From Promerops cafer (lineage: Eukaryota; Chordata; Aves; Passeriformes; Nectariniidae), in NCBI GenBank assembly GCA_013398275.1, contig VZSE01014929.1, positions 1,029,295-1,093,294 of the forward strand: a stretch of 64,000 nt of DNA, written 5' to 3'. Shown in pieces: positions 50,064-62,950 of the stretch; the stretch's first letter is position 1, and every line of letters begins with the position of its first letter. The position numbers and the translations under genes are program-made. Under the pieces are notes generated by a model. The model saw only the letters and a list, made by a program, of their open reading frames with translations, did no database searches and was not told the DNA's origin.

Positions 50064-52012
50064 CAAGTGTAATTACATAAAATTGTGTTATTCTGCAGCG
50101 CTTTTCATTATAAATTATTTTTAAAAGAAGTGTCCTTGACATCCTGCCAATATCATGTGGAAATGCAAAGTAACTTCTGCTGAAGATGCTTTTCAGTGTT
50201 AGAAGGTACTAAGTGGGCAGATAAAATGACATCATTGGCCTGGAGGTCTGCTGGAATGCAAGTAAGTTATTGATATTGAGCATTTGACCTTAAGGTATTC
50301 TAGGAATGGATGAACAAAGAAATAACTTTTTTCATGAACTGGCACATGATTAATCATTGAAAGTTGGATAAAAATATTAGTTTAGAAAAATGCTATGTGT
50401 GAGCACTTCTAGTAGGGTCTCAGAAATTAGTTTCTAGTAATTTCTGACTGAACTAGAGCAAGATGATTTTAAGAACCTGATTTGGAAAGTGCGTAGCAGG
50501 AGCACTGTCTGCAGCACACGTGGATGTGTTATCATTCCAGTCAGTACCAATGTATTTTGCTACAGGTCAGATAGTCAATCACTTTTCTGTCTATGAGCAA
50601 TGCATGAGGCATAAGAGCTGTAAATCCTTAGGCCTAAATTGTAAATTTATAGAACTCCTCCATATGTAACTGAGCTGTTTCTGCTTTGCTTTTAAAGCAA
50701 GCAGCAAGTACAATAAATGTCTTTATTTGAACCTTACTTAGTTTATAAGGGATTATTTTTATTCGTATGTGAGGAAAACCACACAATCTGTTGTAGCTTG
50801 GAGTGCATTGTAGTTGGGTGACTTCCTATTATTTTCTTTAATTTTCTTTTCACCAGATTGAAATCCAGTAACTGCCATATAGCTTCAATAGTTTGCATAC
50901 CTATATCTACTTTTGTTCAATGGTAGATTATATTTGTTAGAGGCTGTATTTAGCAGTGGAAGAGAATGTCTCTTGGATAGCTAAATCCTCAACTAGGAAT
51001 ATCTCCGGAAAAAAATTAGGTCAAGAGGGATTATGTAGAGGGGTACAACTGGAAGAAGAAGGGGCATGTTGGCTCACAGTGCCTTACCCTACTACATAAT
51101 TTTGAAGTGCATTTGGGTGTTGATTGGAGTTTCTGCATGGTGCTGTGTAGTGGGGATTTTTTTTCTGTGGCTCTGATGGACCTTCTTTGCCACCATCTGT
51201 GCTCTGTGCTCTGGGAATTCTGGCCTGATTTGAGTCTGCAGTGTGTTACTACAGTGTGTTCAAAACCCAGCCAACTGGCAGAGTTCTCACACACTGGGTG
51301 TGTATATTCTACTTCCAAAGATTTGGAAGGATGTGGTAGCTTTGACAGTGTCCTTTACTTGTCTCCTCCTCGGCACTCATGCAGTGGAGTGCAAGTTCAG
51401 CAGATAAAATACTTGTTGCTTGTGGCATTTATTTTCAGTCAGCTGTATTTGATTTGAGCACTGATTCTGGTTTACCTTGTTTTAACTTTGAGAAAGGTGA
51501 GTGATTGTCAAGAATAAATATAAAGAAAATGTGATTCTGAGCTTCCCTTTGCATATTTCTGATGCTTCAGCCTGTGCTGTTTCATTGGCTTTCCTACAGA
51601 CCGTAAATACTGTTCAAGTTTTAAAGAATGATATTTAACATCCCATTTAAATGATGAGTGCTGCATTCTTCACTAAAAATACCTAAGAGCATCAGGAGGT
51701 AAGGATTAAACTCATGGGTCTTCTCCAACTCCAGAGCTAAAATACAGATAATAGAGATGGTTTTTCATACCTTGTGATGAAAAGAATTGATGTCCATCTG
51801 GTTTGATGACATCAATACAGCTTGTTCTCATGGGAAGTAATCTCCCCAGCAGATCTGCTGAGGAGGAAGGAACCTCTGTGCCTGTTCAGGTTAATAAAAG
51901 TGCTGTGCATAGATACGGAGATTACTGTTGGAGTTGACAGTAAAGAAAACTTTGCTTTAAGGGTTTGAATGTTGAATGGATTGAACCATTAATTGAATGT
52001 TTAAGGGATTTT

Positions 52013-52032
52013 AAACCCTTTATTAAGGGTTT
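52013..52032. repeat. Short perfect hairpin
   Basis: Arms aaaccctt and aagggttt pair perfectly around tatt. A third copy of the ttaagggttt motif lies at about 51957, so this is a small cluster of related direct and inverted motifs. With only eight base pairs in AT-rich DNA, a function is not implied. Confidence 0.7.
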
Positions 52033-52529
52033 TAATGTTTCTGGAGAAGTACTGCTTGGGTAAATGTTGTTACTCACCAGGGTGATGAATCTTAAGGAAT
52101 ATTTCACTCCATTCCATCTGACATTGCCTCCAAAGCCTGAGGTTTACCAGTATTTCCAGAACACCTAGAGCTCAAGCACCCTTCTATACGTAACTCATAC
52201 AGTGTAACTGTAAGAGCTAAGGTGTCTTAACCAAAGTTCATCTCTTCCCTTCTCTGGTGGCTGGGGAGATGTTTATGGAAACACTCGTGAGGGTTCCATT
52301 TTTTGGCAGTGTCTCTCCCTTATCACCAAGAGCAGCACTATCAACTTTCAGTCTTTAAAAATGAGAGTCATGTATTCCGTTTGAAGCAAATTTGGAATGT
52401 TGCTCTCAAGAATGAAGGGAAATACATGATTAATAACACATTCATTTCCAATTCCAGCTCTGTCCTTGATAGGAGTGCTGGAGAGTGTTTATTCTAATAA
52501 TTATTGTCCTCTTGTACTTGCTGCATTTG

Positions 52530-53020
52530 CTAGGTATTCAGTGCAGCTTTGCGGGGCTGGCCAGAGCAGCTGTTACTCTGAATAGAACCCTCAGCCAATA
52601 CAGCTAGAGCAGAGATTTGATCAAGATAAACAAGATGACAGAGTGATAGGACAAAAGGGCTGCTCTAGTGAAGTGGCCTGTATCAGACCAGCATTGTGAT
52701 GGGCCGCTTGCAGTAGGGGCTTAGGGAGAATTGCAGGAGCATGGCACATGGTTCATTTTGTGGTACTATCCCAAATCTGTGACCCACTGTGTGTTCAGCA
52801 GAATGTTTTAAGGGAGTGCATTAGGCAGCAAGAAATTCAATACAATGCTTCCTGCTTTGAAGCCTGCTGTAGGATTTCCTTTTGCTTGGAAGTTGATGCA
52901 GCAGGCTGTACTGCACTAGCAGAGTGGGAGCAGCAAGGGAGGAAAACTGCTTGTAATGCATGGCAAAGCAAATTGAAAAGAAGCCATTCAAGGGGCCAGG
53001 AGGACGCATTCTTTATCTAG
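52530..53020 (+). other. Moderately GC-rich stretch with a 90-codon open frame
   Basis: A less AT-rich stretch contains an open frame at 52748-53020 (90 codons) with about ten Cys. It has no domain I recognise, no splice-flanked structure that would fit HIBADH, and no signal peptide. It is probably an old unrecognised repeat or chance. Confidence 0.2.
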
Positions 53021-53225
53021 AATGACTGAAAATTATGATTAAAATGTTCCCGTCTCTCATTCCATAAGACTAAATTCTCTGATCCACCATTCTGCCATCC
53101 TTTTTATTTTTTTTTCCCTTCTGTGTTATCTTAACTGTGGTATTGCTGTCACTTTGATGGTTTAATTGTATATGTCTCTTGACCTCTTTGATGATAGCCT
53201 TCTATTGGGCCACTCTTCCTTGCCT

Positions 53226-53237
53226 TGACCAGGTGGC
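53226..53237 (+). promoter_or_regulatory. Weaker CTCF-like motif
   Basis: tgaccaggtggc matches 10 of 12 positions of the CTCF core, failing at the first two C positions. Same orientation as the perfect core at 43099. Confidence 0.25.
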
Positions 53238-56200
53238 CAAATGGCATCATCTTACCTTCTTCAGGTGAAGTGTTTCAAGGGAAACGGTTTTCTCATGCAG
53301 GGAACACTTCCTATTGTATGAATCTATCTTCTTGGTCTCCCTGGATCTCCTATTTGTGACTTGGGTCTCCTGGGTCTCATGTAACTGCATTTTCCTCCTC
53401 TCAGTCTCCTATTTGCAAGTTTGCTTCCAGCCATCTCTCTAGTTTACCATCATCTTTTATTCCTCAGATCGCAGATTTTTTCCCTGTATTTGTCTCCTGA
53501 CTCATCAGCTTTGTGACTCATAACCCCTTTTCTACAGTTTATGAAAAGTCATTAGCAGATGCTGGGTTCAATGAAGAAACTAAGTTTCTTTTGCCATAAA
53601 AAAGATAGGACTTGTCAGAGCTGAGAAGATAAAAAGTGAACTGACAGTGACTTTACCTATGTCTTCCTATTTAAGTGGTTGAAGTACAGATCTCAGATAA
53701 CAGCTTGTTTGGCCAAAGCAATCTTGTAGAGGAAAGTGTGACTTGTAGTTTTTACTCAAACAAAAATAAATGCTAAATCCAAATTTCTTAGGTTTAGTTA
53801 ACATAAGCATTTTTTTATATGAAACCTCAGGGACTATGTTTGCAGGAATTTTTGTTCCAGAGAATATGATTGAAATTGAAAAGGTGTGTTTATAATTGTC
53901 ATCAGCCTCACTATCGGGTGACTTATCATTTGTAATATTTCATGAAGGGAATAATGATACTTGTGGCTCCCAGTAATGCTTCCATATGCATGTATGTCTG
54001 TGCTTCTATCTTGATCAGATAACAGTTTTCTCAGGATAATTATCATAAGAAAACTAAATGCATTTTTGGTTAATTGTATTTTCAGTTGTGTCTGAAGTTG
54101 CACGTCAGAGTATGTTGTGCTACATAAACAAATGAGTTAGCTGTAAAAAGAAGCAGGAACTTTATGTTACTCTGGTTGTACAATTAGAGTTTGTGAGTTA
54201 ATTTCTTTTGTAGTTGGCTTGTCTGTCTGACACGAAGTGCAGATTGTGTTGTAGACATGGTCACAGCAGAAATCCAGTGACACTGGCATGAGGTTAAAAA
54301 CTGGAAAATAATTCAGTATGCTTATGAAGGTTTTAGTACCCAGTCTTGATAATATAGAAGTGTAAAATCAAAGGGCAGAGCTGAAAGCAATGAAAAATAT
54401 GTGTACTTTAATGTTTCTTACCTAGACATCCTTTTACAAAGCAATAAAGCAGAGGTAATAGGGTATTATTGCTGTGTCAAATTTATACAAATCAAAGTTT
54501 GGCATAAAAACAAGTCACGCTCAGAATTTTACCAGGCAGATCTGCATCAGTAGAGAGTGCACTTTTATTGTATTTTCATCATTGTATTAAAGTCTGTATC
54601 CACAGAAAATTTGCAGAAATACACATGTGGTAAATATTCTTGTACATTTTAGTCTTTTTAAGTGTTCTTTTTAAATTGGTGAAATGGAAGATAAATATTA
54701 ATATCAAATTCTGTGGAGAAAAATGTGGAAAAAAAATCTTATCACCTAATGATAAAGGATGGAGCAACTTTTGATTCTTTTGCTTATTAGAGTTTGTCTG
54801 TCTTTTGGAGGGAGCCATTGTAAAATTTGGTTTTGTTTTCTTAATTGCACTGTCCAAGTAATTTTTGTCCATTGCCACCATTTTACAGGTACTTCTATTA
54901 GGCCATATCCTTGCCTAGTCTGCAATTATTTTTTTTTGCTTTCCAAAGTCTCAAGTCTACAGTTCATCTTTTGGCAGATTCTGTGAAATGTAGGGAAGTG
55001 TTTATTATTTTTCTTTTGCTTGGATCACACGTGATAAAGTCTTGTAGATTAACTGTATTTGCAGGTTTTAGTGTGACTTGGATGGAAGCTCGCTATATGG
55101 AAATAACGGCTCCCATCTGTTTTGGAATAAATTGCTTGTCATAGTGTCTTTACAAGGTGAACACTTGTCACAGACATCCTTCTGTTTCTGCCTTGATTAT
55201 ATTTCTTCTTTGACCACTTCAGTTTTCAGAGAACTTGAAAGTTGCTGAAGAATGACCCTACAGTCTCCATTATTAATCTCACATACATAAATAAATGGTT
55301 TTCACAAAAAATATTCAGCACTCTGCTCATAATAAGCTGAGGCAAGGAAAGTGCACATTCCTTCTTTCTTATCTTCTCCCTTTGGCTGTGTTTTGATAGA
55401 AATGGTTACAATTTTATAAAAGCAGATAAGCTACATTTTTGCACAGAATTACATACTGAACTAATTGCTTTCAGGTCTACACATATATGCTCTTCTTCTG
55501 GGCCCATTTGTTCTCTGTTCTTTTTATTTGTGTATACATTTGGTCTACTCTTAATTCCTTTAAAAGAACAGTCTTTGAGAGGAATTGTGGTGGTTGCTGG
55601 GAATGTGGGAGGGGTACAGCAGATACCAAACTGCTGATGTTTAAAAGCATCTCAACACCAAGCAGAAGCCAACTTCAGTGCAAGGGATCTCTTCTCTCTC
55701 AACAATATTCCAGTGAGCCCAGAAAAACTCTAGATAGCACCAGTAAGTGACCTGATGAATGAATTATTACTAAAAGGAGAGGATCAAATGTTTTCTGGCA
55801 ACTTTGCTAGACATAAAGGTTGCTCTTTTTAACCCTTTAAAATGCCGTTTAATCAGTGGCAGTAGCCCTGAGTGAACCATTTCTGATCTAATGAGTGATT
55901 TACTTCTTTTAATCTCTCTGAGATCTGCTTCTGCTTTCAGAACAGGAAAACTACAGCTGTCTTATTCCTCCTTTCTGTTCTGCACCTTTTACTACCTCCT
56001 GTATGAATCTAGAAATATAATGGGTGGTAAGAGCTCCTTCCCACTCCAACAATTTCACCTCCACTTTGGGAACTCATTATCTGGGACAAAAAAAATGTTT
56101 ATGTCTTTTACTGGTTCTTAATAATTATTTTGGTCACTTGAGAGTAGAAAATACCATAATACATTGGCTTTTTTGGGTTATTATGGCAAAAGTACATTCA

Positions 56201-59200
56201 ATTTAATTGTAAGGCAACAAATCAAGATGCATGATTAAGCAACATGGAGTCAAATACAGTTCAGTGTTGATAAATATAAAGTGATACTAAATAAGGAAAA
56301 AACACTTGATTAATTCCTCATTGCTGCCTGATTTTGAATTAGCTGAATGCACTTCAGACATTTCCTTTCTTTTCCACCCACTCCCTGTATATCCTTGTAT
56401 GCTAATTAGTGAGAGCTTCTATTTAATATGGATCAGCTTACAAAATAAATAAGTGTTAAAGTTTATGAGAAGCAGGTCTGAAAAAATAATACTAAATTTA
56501 AATCCAGTATAGAAATAAGTGACTTGGCACACAGCTTTATAGTTAACATATTCTGGTTTTACTGTTTTCACAAGGATGCAGCTAAAATGGGGAAACTTTC
56601 AGATTGTTGAAATAGAATTTGAAAAACAGTAAAAAAAGGATGACAATAATAAGAGTTTCCTTTTTAAAATTAATCTCTGAAAGTAGGTAGTAGTGGAAAA
56701 TAAACTGGCATCACGTTTGGCTTTTCTCAAGGTATGATGGTATAGGGACATTCAACCAAATTCTATGGCAACAAGCTAAAAACTAACACATTTTTTCTAA
56801 TGTAGTGGAGTATTAATCTGTTAAATAAATGCACTGATCTATCATTTAACTCAGAAGTTTTTAGGATTAAATTAAAGAATTAAGTCAGTATATATGTGGA
56901 CCAGGAACACCCACAGCTTCATTAGACACAATTAAATAAAAATTTAGGAGGCATGTGCATTTTCATACATCACTGCATCAGGCACCTAGGAAATGACAGA
57001 GGTTAAGAATAAATAATTTTCATGTTATTCTCATGTAGTATTTCAGCATTTCAGGTTGAAAAAGAGAACTGCTTGACTCTTTTTAACTCTGGAACTTTTG
57101 AACGTACGTGTAGGTGAGACTAAGTTGGTCAATCAGTTTTAATGAGAACCATGTCAGCTTTAAAGGTGATACAAAACATCAGTGCAGAATCCTGAATAAC
57201 ACAGGAATAAAACTTTCTGTGAGAATTGCATGAACAGACTTCCCAATTTCTTTGGCATTTTTAAAGGAAACCACCATGCTTTTATAGCTTTGTGTAGAAA
57301 TGCCTGTGCAGTGTACCTCTTCTTACTTCTGGAAGGGATCAAGATATTTGGCTAAAAGAATCAACAAAAGGAACTATTTCTCCATTGTCTACTTGTATTA
57401 ATTTTCTTGGTGGGAAGTAGTTATATTCTTTTTCTTAGCAAGAAAGAGAACCATTAGGAGCTTGGCTGGCAATTTTGCCGTTAAGCAATACAGAAAGTGA
57501 AATTATTGGTTGATGTGCTTGGGGTGGATCAGTACTGGATAATATCAAGTGGTGAAATCCTATCATCTTGAAAGTATATCTCAAGTGACTGGGTTAGCTG
57601 ACATCAGATTGTCTCCATTTTATTGAAATACCTGTCTTTAGATTATCTGTTCATGTATTTTTTGCCAGTGGAACATGGGACAGTATTGCTTCCTTAACTT
57701 CTATTTATATAGTTGTATCTTGGTTTGTAATAAATAAATAAATGTTAATGTCACATAAATCAAGAAGAGTAGCCTGAGTCTGTTGAGTCTGACAACAACA
57801 ATTGCATTATTGTTTGAGACAGTTTGTGGCAAAGTTGATGTGTTTTGTCAGATGCCAATAGTTTGAGGGTAGTGTCATCAGAAATGTCCATATTATTTTG
57901 TTTGGAAAGTGTAGCTGAGGATTGCTTCAAGGAAACAGAATTTTCCAGGAGTGCTAATTTAGCTTTGAATAGGGATACTGTGGTTTTTGTAGATAGACAG
58001 TAGAATGAAACTCATTTGAGATTTGGTATTCTCTTAAGACTTCTCTAAGCTTTCCATTTTTTAGAAAATACTTTTTTATGCCACCTTCTTAAGAAGGAGA
58101 GGTTGGGGAGAGAAATGTGAGTTCCATACACATCCTCAGTTGATTTTCGCAATAATATCTCTGGCTTCATTAGGAGTCTTAAAGCTCCTTCAAAATCCAT
58201 GCTTCTAAATCAAAACCAGATGTGCCAATAGTGTGCATTTTCAGTGTAGTTTTCTTTTGCTCTTTTTCCTATCTACCCCTGCCCAACTCAACAAAAAAAA
58301 AATTTCTTTTAGAATGATTATTTTTCTGTCTTCTTTGAGGTTATTCACACCATTTGTTAGGATCCTTCAGTAACGCTGTTAAGTTTTTGCTTAAGTTACC
58401 TTGCTTACTTGGATTTGTGTACCTTTTTAAAAATTGAAAAATAAACTTTAGGCTGTTTCAAAGTTATTTTTTCTGTTTGTAACATTTTTGTTACGAATTT
58501 CAGTATCCATTTTCTAATGTACTTGCATGTAGCTTATTTTCTTTATCACATACTCTGTTTCACATAAACATCTTTCCATCTCCCTCCCACCAATTTACAA
58601 TCTTACAACAGTTTTGCTGTTCTAAAGTTTAGTCAACCATGTCTTTCCCCATCACTATTAATTTTCCCTTTCACACTCCAATCCTACTATCATATTTGGC
58701 TTTTGTTCCTCTTTTCCAAGAAATTAGGTCTGTTCTAAATACTACAGATGTTTCACTTAGATTTGTTTGAGAATCTTCCCATAGTATTGGCATGATCATG
58801 GTCCATGACCCAGTTATCTCGGGCTTTGGCAAATTGCGTATTTTAATTTCTCATTGGCATCTCATGATCCTTATCTATCTGCTATTTTCTTTTACCTAAG
58901 TCTTCATTTCTTGCAGTCTGCTGTAAATGTCTTCCTGGAATCTTTTTCCTGGTTTTTGATCTCAGTCTGCATCACCTCCCCTCCTCTTCCAGAATTGAAC
59001 ACAACAATGCCTCTCTCTCAAATATATCTGTTCCCCATCTCTCTCACTCATGCCAAGTGTTCTGCCAGCACGGTGTGCTGTGCCATTTTTCCACTTTGTC
59101 CCAAAGTTTGACTCACACCTTCCTTCACGAAAGTTTAGATTCCTGGGCATTAATCTAGTCATTGTCTTACGACTGTATCTTAGTATTTTTCCCCACAACC

Positions 59201-60424
59201 TTCCAACACTGGTATTTTATAAATTTGTTTAGCAGTCATTTTGGAAGAGAAAACCTTTTAGGGTAAATGATAAGTCTTTGAAGTAAATGTCCCCCCATTC
59301 CTTCTTTCTTTACCAAAACTCACTGTTGAAAGAGGTTGAAAAGATGAATCAACACTTAGAAAGGAGACTTCATTCCTATAAGGGGAAAGAGAAATAGGTT
59401 AGCAAGATGTGGCTTGATTTGTTTTTATCTGGCCTAAGACCTGAATTGGTTATAAAACACGCTGAATATTGATCTAGCTGGGGGACTGTGTTGTAGCTTT
59501 GTACTCACTATAGTTGCATTCTTTGGTTTGGAAAACCTCTCCAGTATTCTTCTTCACTTAAAGTATTTCAGTTTGAGAAGTAAAAATATATTGTCTTAAA
59601 TGCTAGATATGGAGACTTACACTAGTTTGTTCTAGCTAACAGTGTTTTATCTGCTAATGTTTCTTATGTCAGCTTTTGAATAACTTTTCAGAATGAAGGC
59701 ATGCAGTTTCACAATGATATTTTGAGCAGACAGTTTGATTTATATGCTGAACAAATCAACAATATAATACTTAACTCTTAGTTTCTAACCAAACTTTCCT
59801 AGTTTGCTTACATGATGACTTCTCCATATCTCTGTGTCAGGGGAAACTACCAATAGCCCAGAACTGCATCTAAATTAATTTCAGTAAATAAATATGTGAG
59901 ACAAGCAGGTAGTTATTGCTACAGCAGGCCTGCTAGTTGAACAAATCTAAACACCAGCATGCTAGTTAAAATGAGAAATCTTGCTTGTCATTACCTGTAC
60001 TCCTGTGTTAAAGCAAATACCTCAAATGCAATTCACTGCTTTCTGAATATTGTGTCATGTTTATTTGCTTTCACTTTAAAATACTAGTTAGATGATCTAC
60101 CATTCTGTCAAAGTTTTATAATTCCCATTTCTAGTGGTAAATTATGTAGGTAGTGTGGCTTTAACTCATGTTTGATTAGATGCTGTATGTTTTTAAATTA
60201 ATTTCTCTCTAAGCTTTTTGCAAGGAATAGTAACCCACTGCAGAGAGGTTACAGTACTATGGACTCTGTCTGTTCTGCCTTAATGATACAAGGGAATAGT
60301 TGAGCAAGAATAAATGAGGTACTTTTGGTGGGTAGAAATGTGAGCTGACTGTCAGTGTGAGATTGGTTCTAGGAGCAGTTAGCCAGCAGTAATAGGGCAC
60401 ACTTGAGTAATTGAATTTGCATAA

Positions 60425-60680
60425 CAAGGCTTGCTGAAGAGATCTGACAGGCCCAGAGATTTGTCTGGCTGGAGATCTCCAGATGGACGTGACCACACAG
60501 CAGCTGGGTGGCACGTTTCTCAGCATGGTCAGCAACACCCAGACTGTCAGCTGGCCTCTGCGATTGCAAAGCCCTGGCAGGCCAGCTGGTGGCTTCTGAC
60601 AGCCAGTGGCCCCGTTAGAGAATCTTTTCATTCTGCCTGTCAGGGTACAGGACCTGCAGGGACCAGTGGTAAGATGTAAC
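60425..60680. other. GC-rich patch of unknown origin
   Basis: A GC-enriched block in AT-rich intron, open on both strands (minus 60257-60682, 141 codons; plus 60431-60679, 82 codons). The translations match nothing I know. The plus frame has agatctgacaggcccagag and gctggtggcttctgacagcc as visible landmarks. It may be an unrecognised repeat. Confidence 0.3.
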
Positions 60681-61462
60681 AAGTCACCAGTGAGAGTTGT
60701 TAAGATGCTTCAGAAACCTGCTTCTGTTAAATAGCTGCTGCTTTACCACTGAGAGTGAACCTTCTGAAAGCTTTTTCCATCCTTTAACAAGGACAGGACT
60801 AACCTGTTCTCCAGCATTTTGTTTGGAAATCTATTACTTGGTGTTAGTTTCTACATGTTTAGTTGCAATACGAATATTTCTGCATCTAACCAAGCATGCC
60901 CAGTCAGTAACAGAAATAATTTTTTGTGCCTATTACTTTCACAAGAGAAAATACTAAAGCTTTTGTTCCTGTGTCCCTTCCAAGGATACTGATATTACTG
61001 TATTCTAGATCAAGCAGTTCAGTTAAACACAGCAGTTTATGGAAATACACTGAAATGGAAGGCATTAGAAACAATGGAGGCAACAACTGTTTTAATTGGT
61101 TAGTGTGCATAAATATTCTGTGTGGGTAGGAAAATAATATCCATAGTACTAGAAATCTTATCCTTTGTCAGTCTGCAAGAAGTGATGCAAAAAATTAGAT
61201 CTGTTGCTGCCTTAGTCCAAGTTGCTTGTTTAACATACAGGCTACTGATTTGAACATTCCTTTTTTTGTATGTACACAGAACAACACCAAACTGAAGGAA
61301 CTAAAAGTAGATTTTTTAATTGGATATGGTACCCTTAGCCATCCTAATTTCTGAAGGATCTTAACTGTTTCACCAAGTCTATTAATTTTGGGAAGGCTGG
61401 ACGAGAGACGTGTTTAGTACTGTTCTTTAAGTGTCAGTTTCTGGGTTGTTCGTATGATTAGT

Positions 61463-61921
61463 TGATGCCTTAAGTTTTAGCTTTCATGTTTTTAGATTCT
61501 GTGCTGCCTAGGTGTATAGCTCTGAGCTTCGTATTAAGTGTTAGTAAGCTCTCTTCACAGGGTAGGTAGACAAAACAATCCTTTTCCAGCTTGAGACCAA
61601 GGACAACCGCTACAAGTTTCAGGCCCAAAAAGCATAAACAACGGCAGACTGAAGAGAGAAAACAAGCAGGATGGGACTTCATAACCTGAAGCTGTAAATG
61701 GACAATTAACCCCAATATGCAAATGGACCAAAACTTGTAAGGGTGTGAAACCTCCTGACCGGTCATCCATTTTGTGACCATTTTGTATCCATCTTGGGTG
61801 TAGCCCTGGCCAGGCTCCTGTACTGCCCAAGGTGTATCCTTTAAGGCCTTTCAATAAATACTTACTTTATTCTCTTAGTTCTGTCTAGTCGCTGTTCCAG
61901 GTTCAGCCTCTCAAGGCATCA
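61463..61921 (+). mobile_element. Solo LTR with intact ends (459 bp)
   Basis: The element begins TGATGCCTTAAG and ends CTCAAGGCATCA, an inverted terminal pair matching at 11 of 12 bases, with TG...CA termini. It is flanked by a direct TAGT on each side (61459-61462 and 61922-61925), which fits a four-base target-site duplication. A polyadenylation signal AATAAA lies at 61853-61858, about 65 bases before the 3' end, setting the + orientation. No internal retroviral sequence remains, so this is a recombined solo LTR. A four-base duplication would favour a gammaretrovirus-like class, but the match is short and a five-base alternative fails at one position. Confidence 0.85.
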
Positions 61922-61947
61922 TAGTCATCCATGGACTTCTGTCCAGT

Positions 61948-62008
61948 CACAGAATTATAGAATCATGGAATAGTTTAGACTGGAAGATCATCTAGTTCCA
62001 ACTGGTCC
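61948..62008 (-). mobile_element. CR1 LINE 3' terminus, antisense
   Basis: tcacagaattatagaatcat, ggaatagtttagactggaag and atcatctagttccaac are the antisense CR1 3' end with its short terminal repeats. It starts only 26 bases after the solo LTR. Confidence 0.9.
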
Positions 62009-62148
62009 ACTTGCAAGTCAGGAGCCCTGGCTTTTACGTTTTTTTCTGAAAAAATCCTTGTCAAAGCTGAACCTTAGACCTATCCTTTTAACTGTGCTTT
62101 CTTTCTTCCTGGTGAGTAGCATTCACCATTTGTAAACCCAACCAGTCA

Positions 62149-62530
62149 ATTACAGAATAATTACAGAATTACAGAATGGTTTCTGCTGGAAGGGACCTTA
62201 AAGATTGCCTAGTTTCAACCGCGTGGCATGGGCAGGGACACCTTTCACTAGACCAGGTTGCTCAAAGCCCCATCCAACCAGGCCTTAAACATTTCCAGGC
62301 ATGGGGACGCCACTCTTTACCCTGAAAAGGGAGTACCTTTCCAGGGTAAGCTGTGCCAGTACCTCAACACCCTCACAGTAAAGAATATCTTCATAATATG
62401 CAGTCTAAACCTCCTCTCCTTCAGTGTAAATTCTGCTACCAGATTTCTATCTTCCTCACTCTATTAGTCCTGTCACGTATCACCCTTATCACAAACTTTA
62501 TCTAGTTCTTACTTTTGACTTCTGAAAGCT
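62149..62530 (-). mobile_element. CR1 LINE 3' region, antisense
   Basis: The copy begins with three acagaat-type terminal units, then aatggtttctgctggaaggg, catgggcagggacacctttc, actagaccaggttgctcaaa, gccccatccaaccaggcctt, accctcacagtaaagaatat. This is the standard antisense CR1 3' UTR order. A short insertion or divergent part lies near 62310-62345. The far edge fades after about 62480. Confidence 0.92.
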
Positions 62531-62671
62531 TGGGTGCCTTTACCTCTCTGAAGTCATGGCAACCTGGCTGTAGTCTCTTACTTCCCCACTTCATAATTTG
62601 AAGGTTCTCCTACCCCTGGAAGACTCATCTAATTTAATGGTTCATGTCTCTGCAGGGGGGCTGGGATTTTC

Positions 62672-62950
62672 TGCCTGGACTTCTGCACCCTGGCTTTAGT
62701 CAGGCTGAAGTCTTCTTTTGATGAAGGGGGATGTTGTGCCCAACTCACTTCAGATTACTTGGTAGCAGAGGGGACTTCCTTGTGCACGGAGGACTCTGTT
62801 GGTGAGTGCAGTGTGAAATATCCTCACGAGGCATCCCATTCATCCAGTCTATGAGTCTGCTCTAGTGCACTGTTTAGTGCTGGGTCCTCTTCTCTGTAAA
62901 CAGACTCGTATTCCCACCTGAACTGCTGCACCCTGGTTTTAACAGGGTGG
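62672..62950 (+). repeat. Diverged direct duplication
   Basis: The motif cttctgcaccctggctttag (62681-62700) recurs as actgctgcaccctggtttta (62921-62940), with further similarity on each side (about 35 bases in all, roughly three quarters identical). The spacing is about 240 bases. It may be an old tandem or part of an unrecognised repeat family. Confidence 0.5.

Noticed and set aside
51107..51457. 116-codon plus-strand open frame in intron 4
   Set aside because: It looks like a secreted or membrane protein only because T-rich DNA encodes Leu, Phe and Cys. No motif or homologue is recognised.
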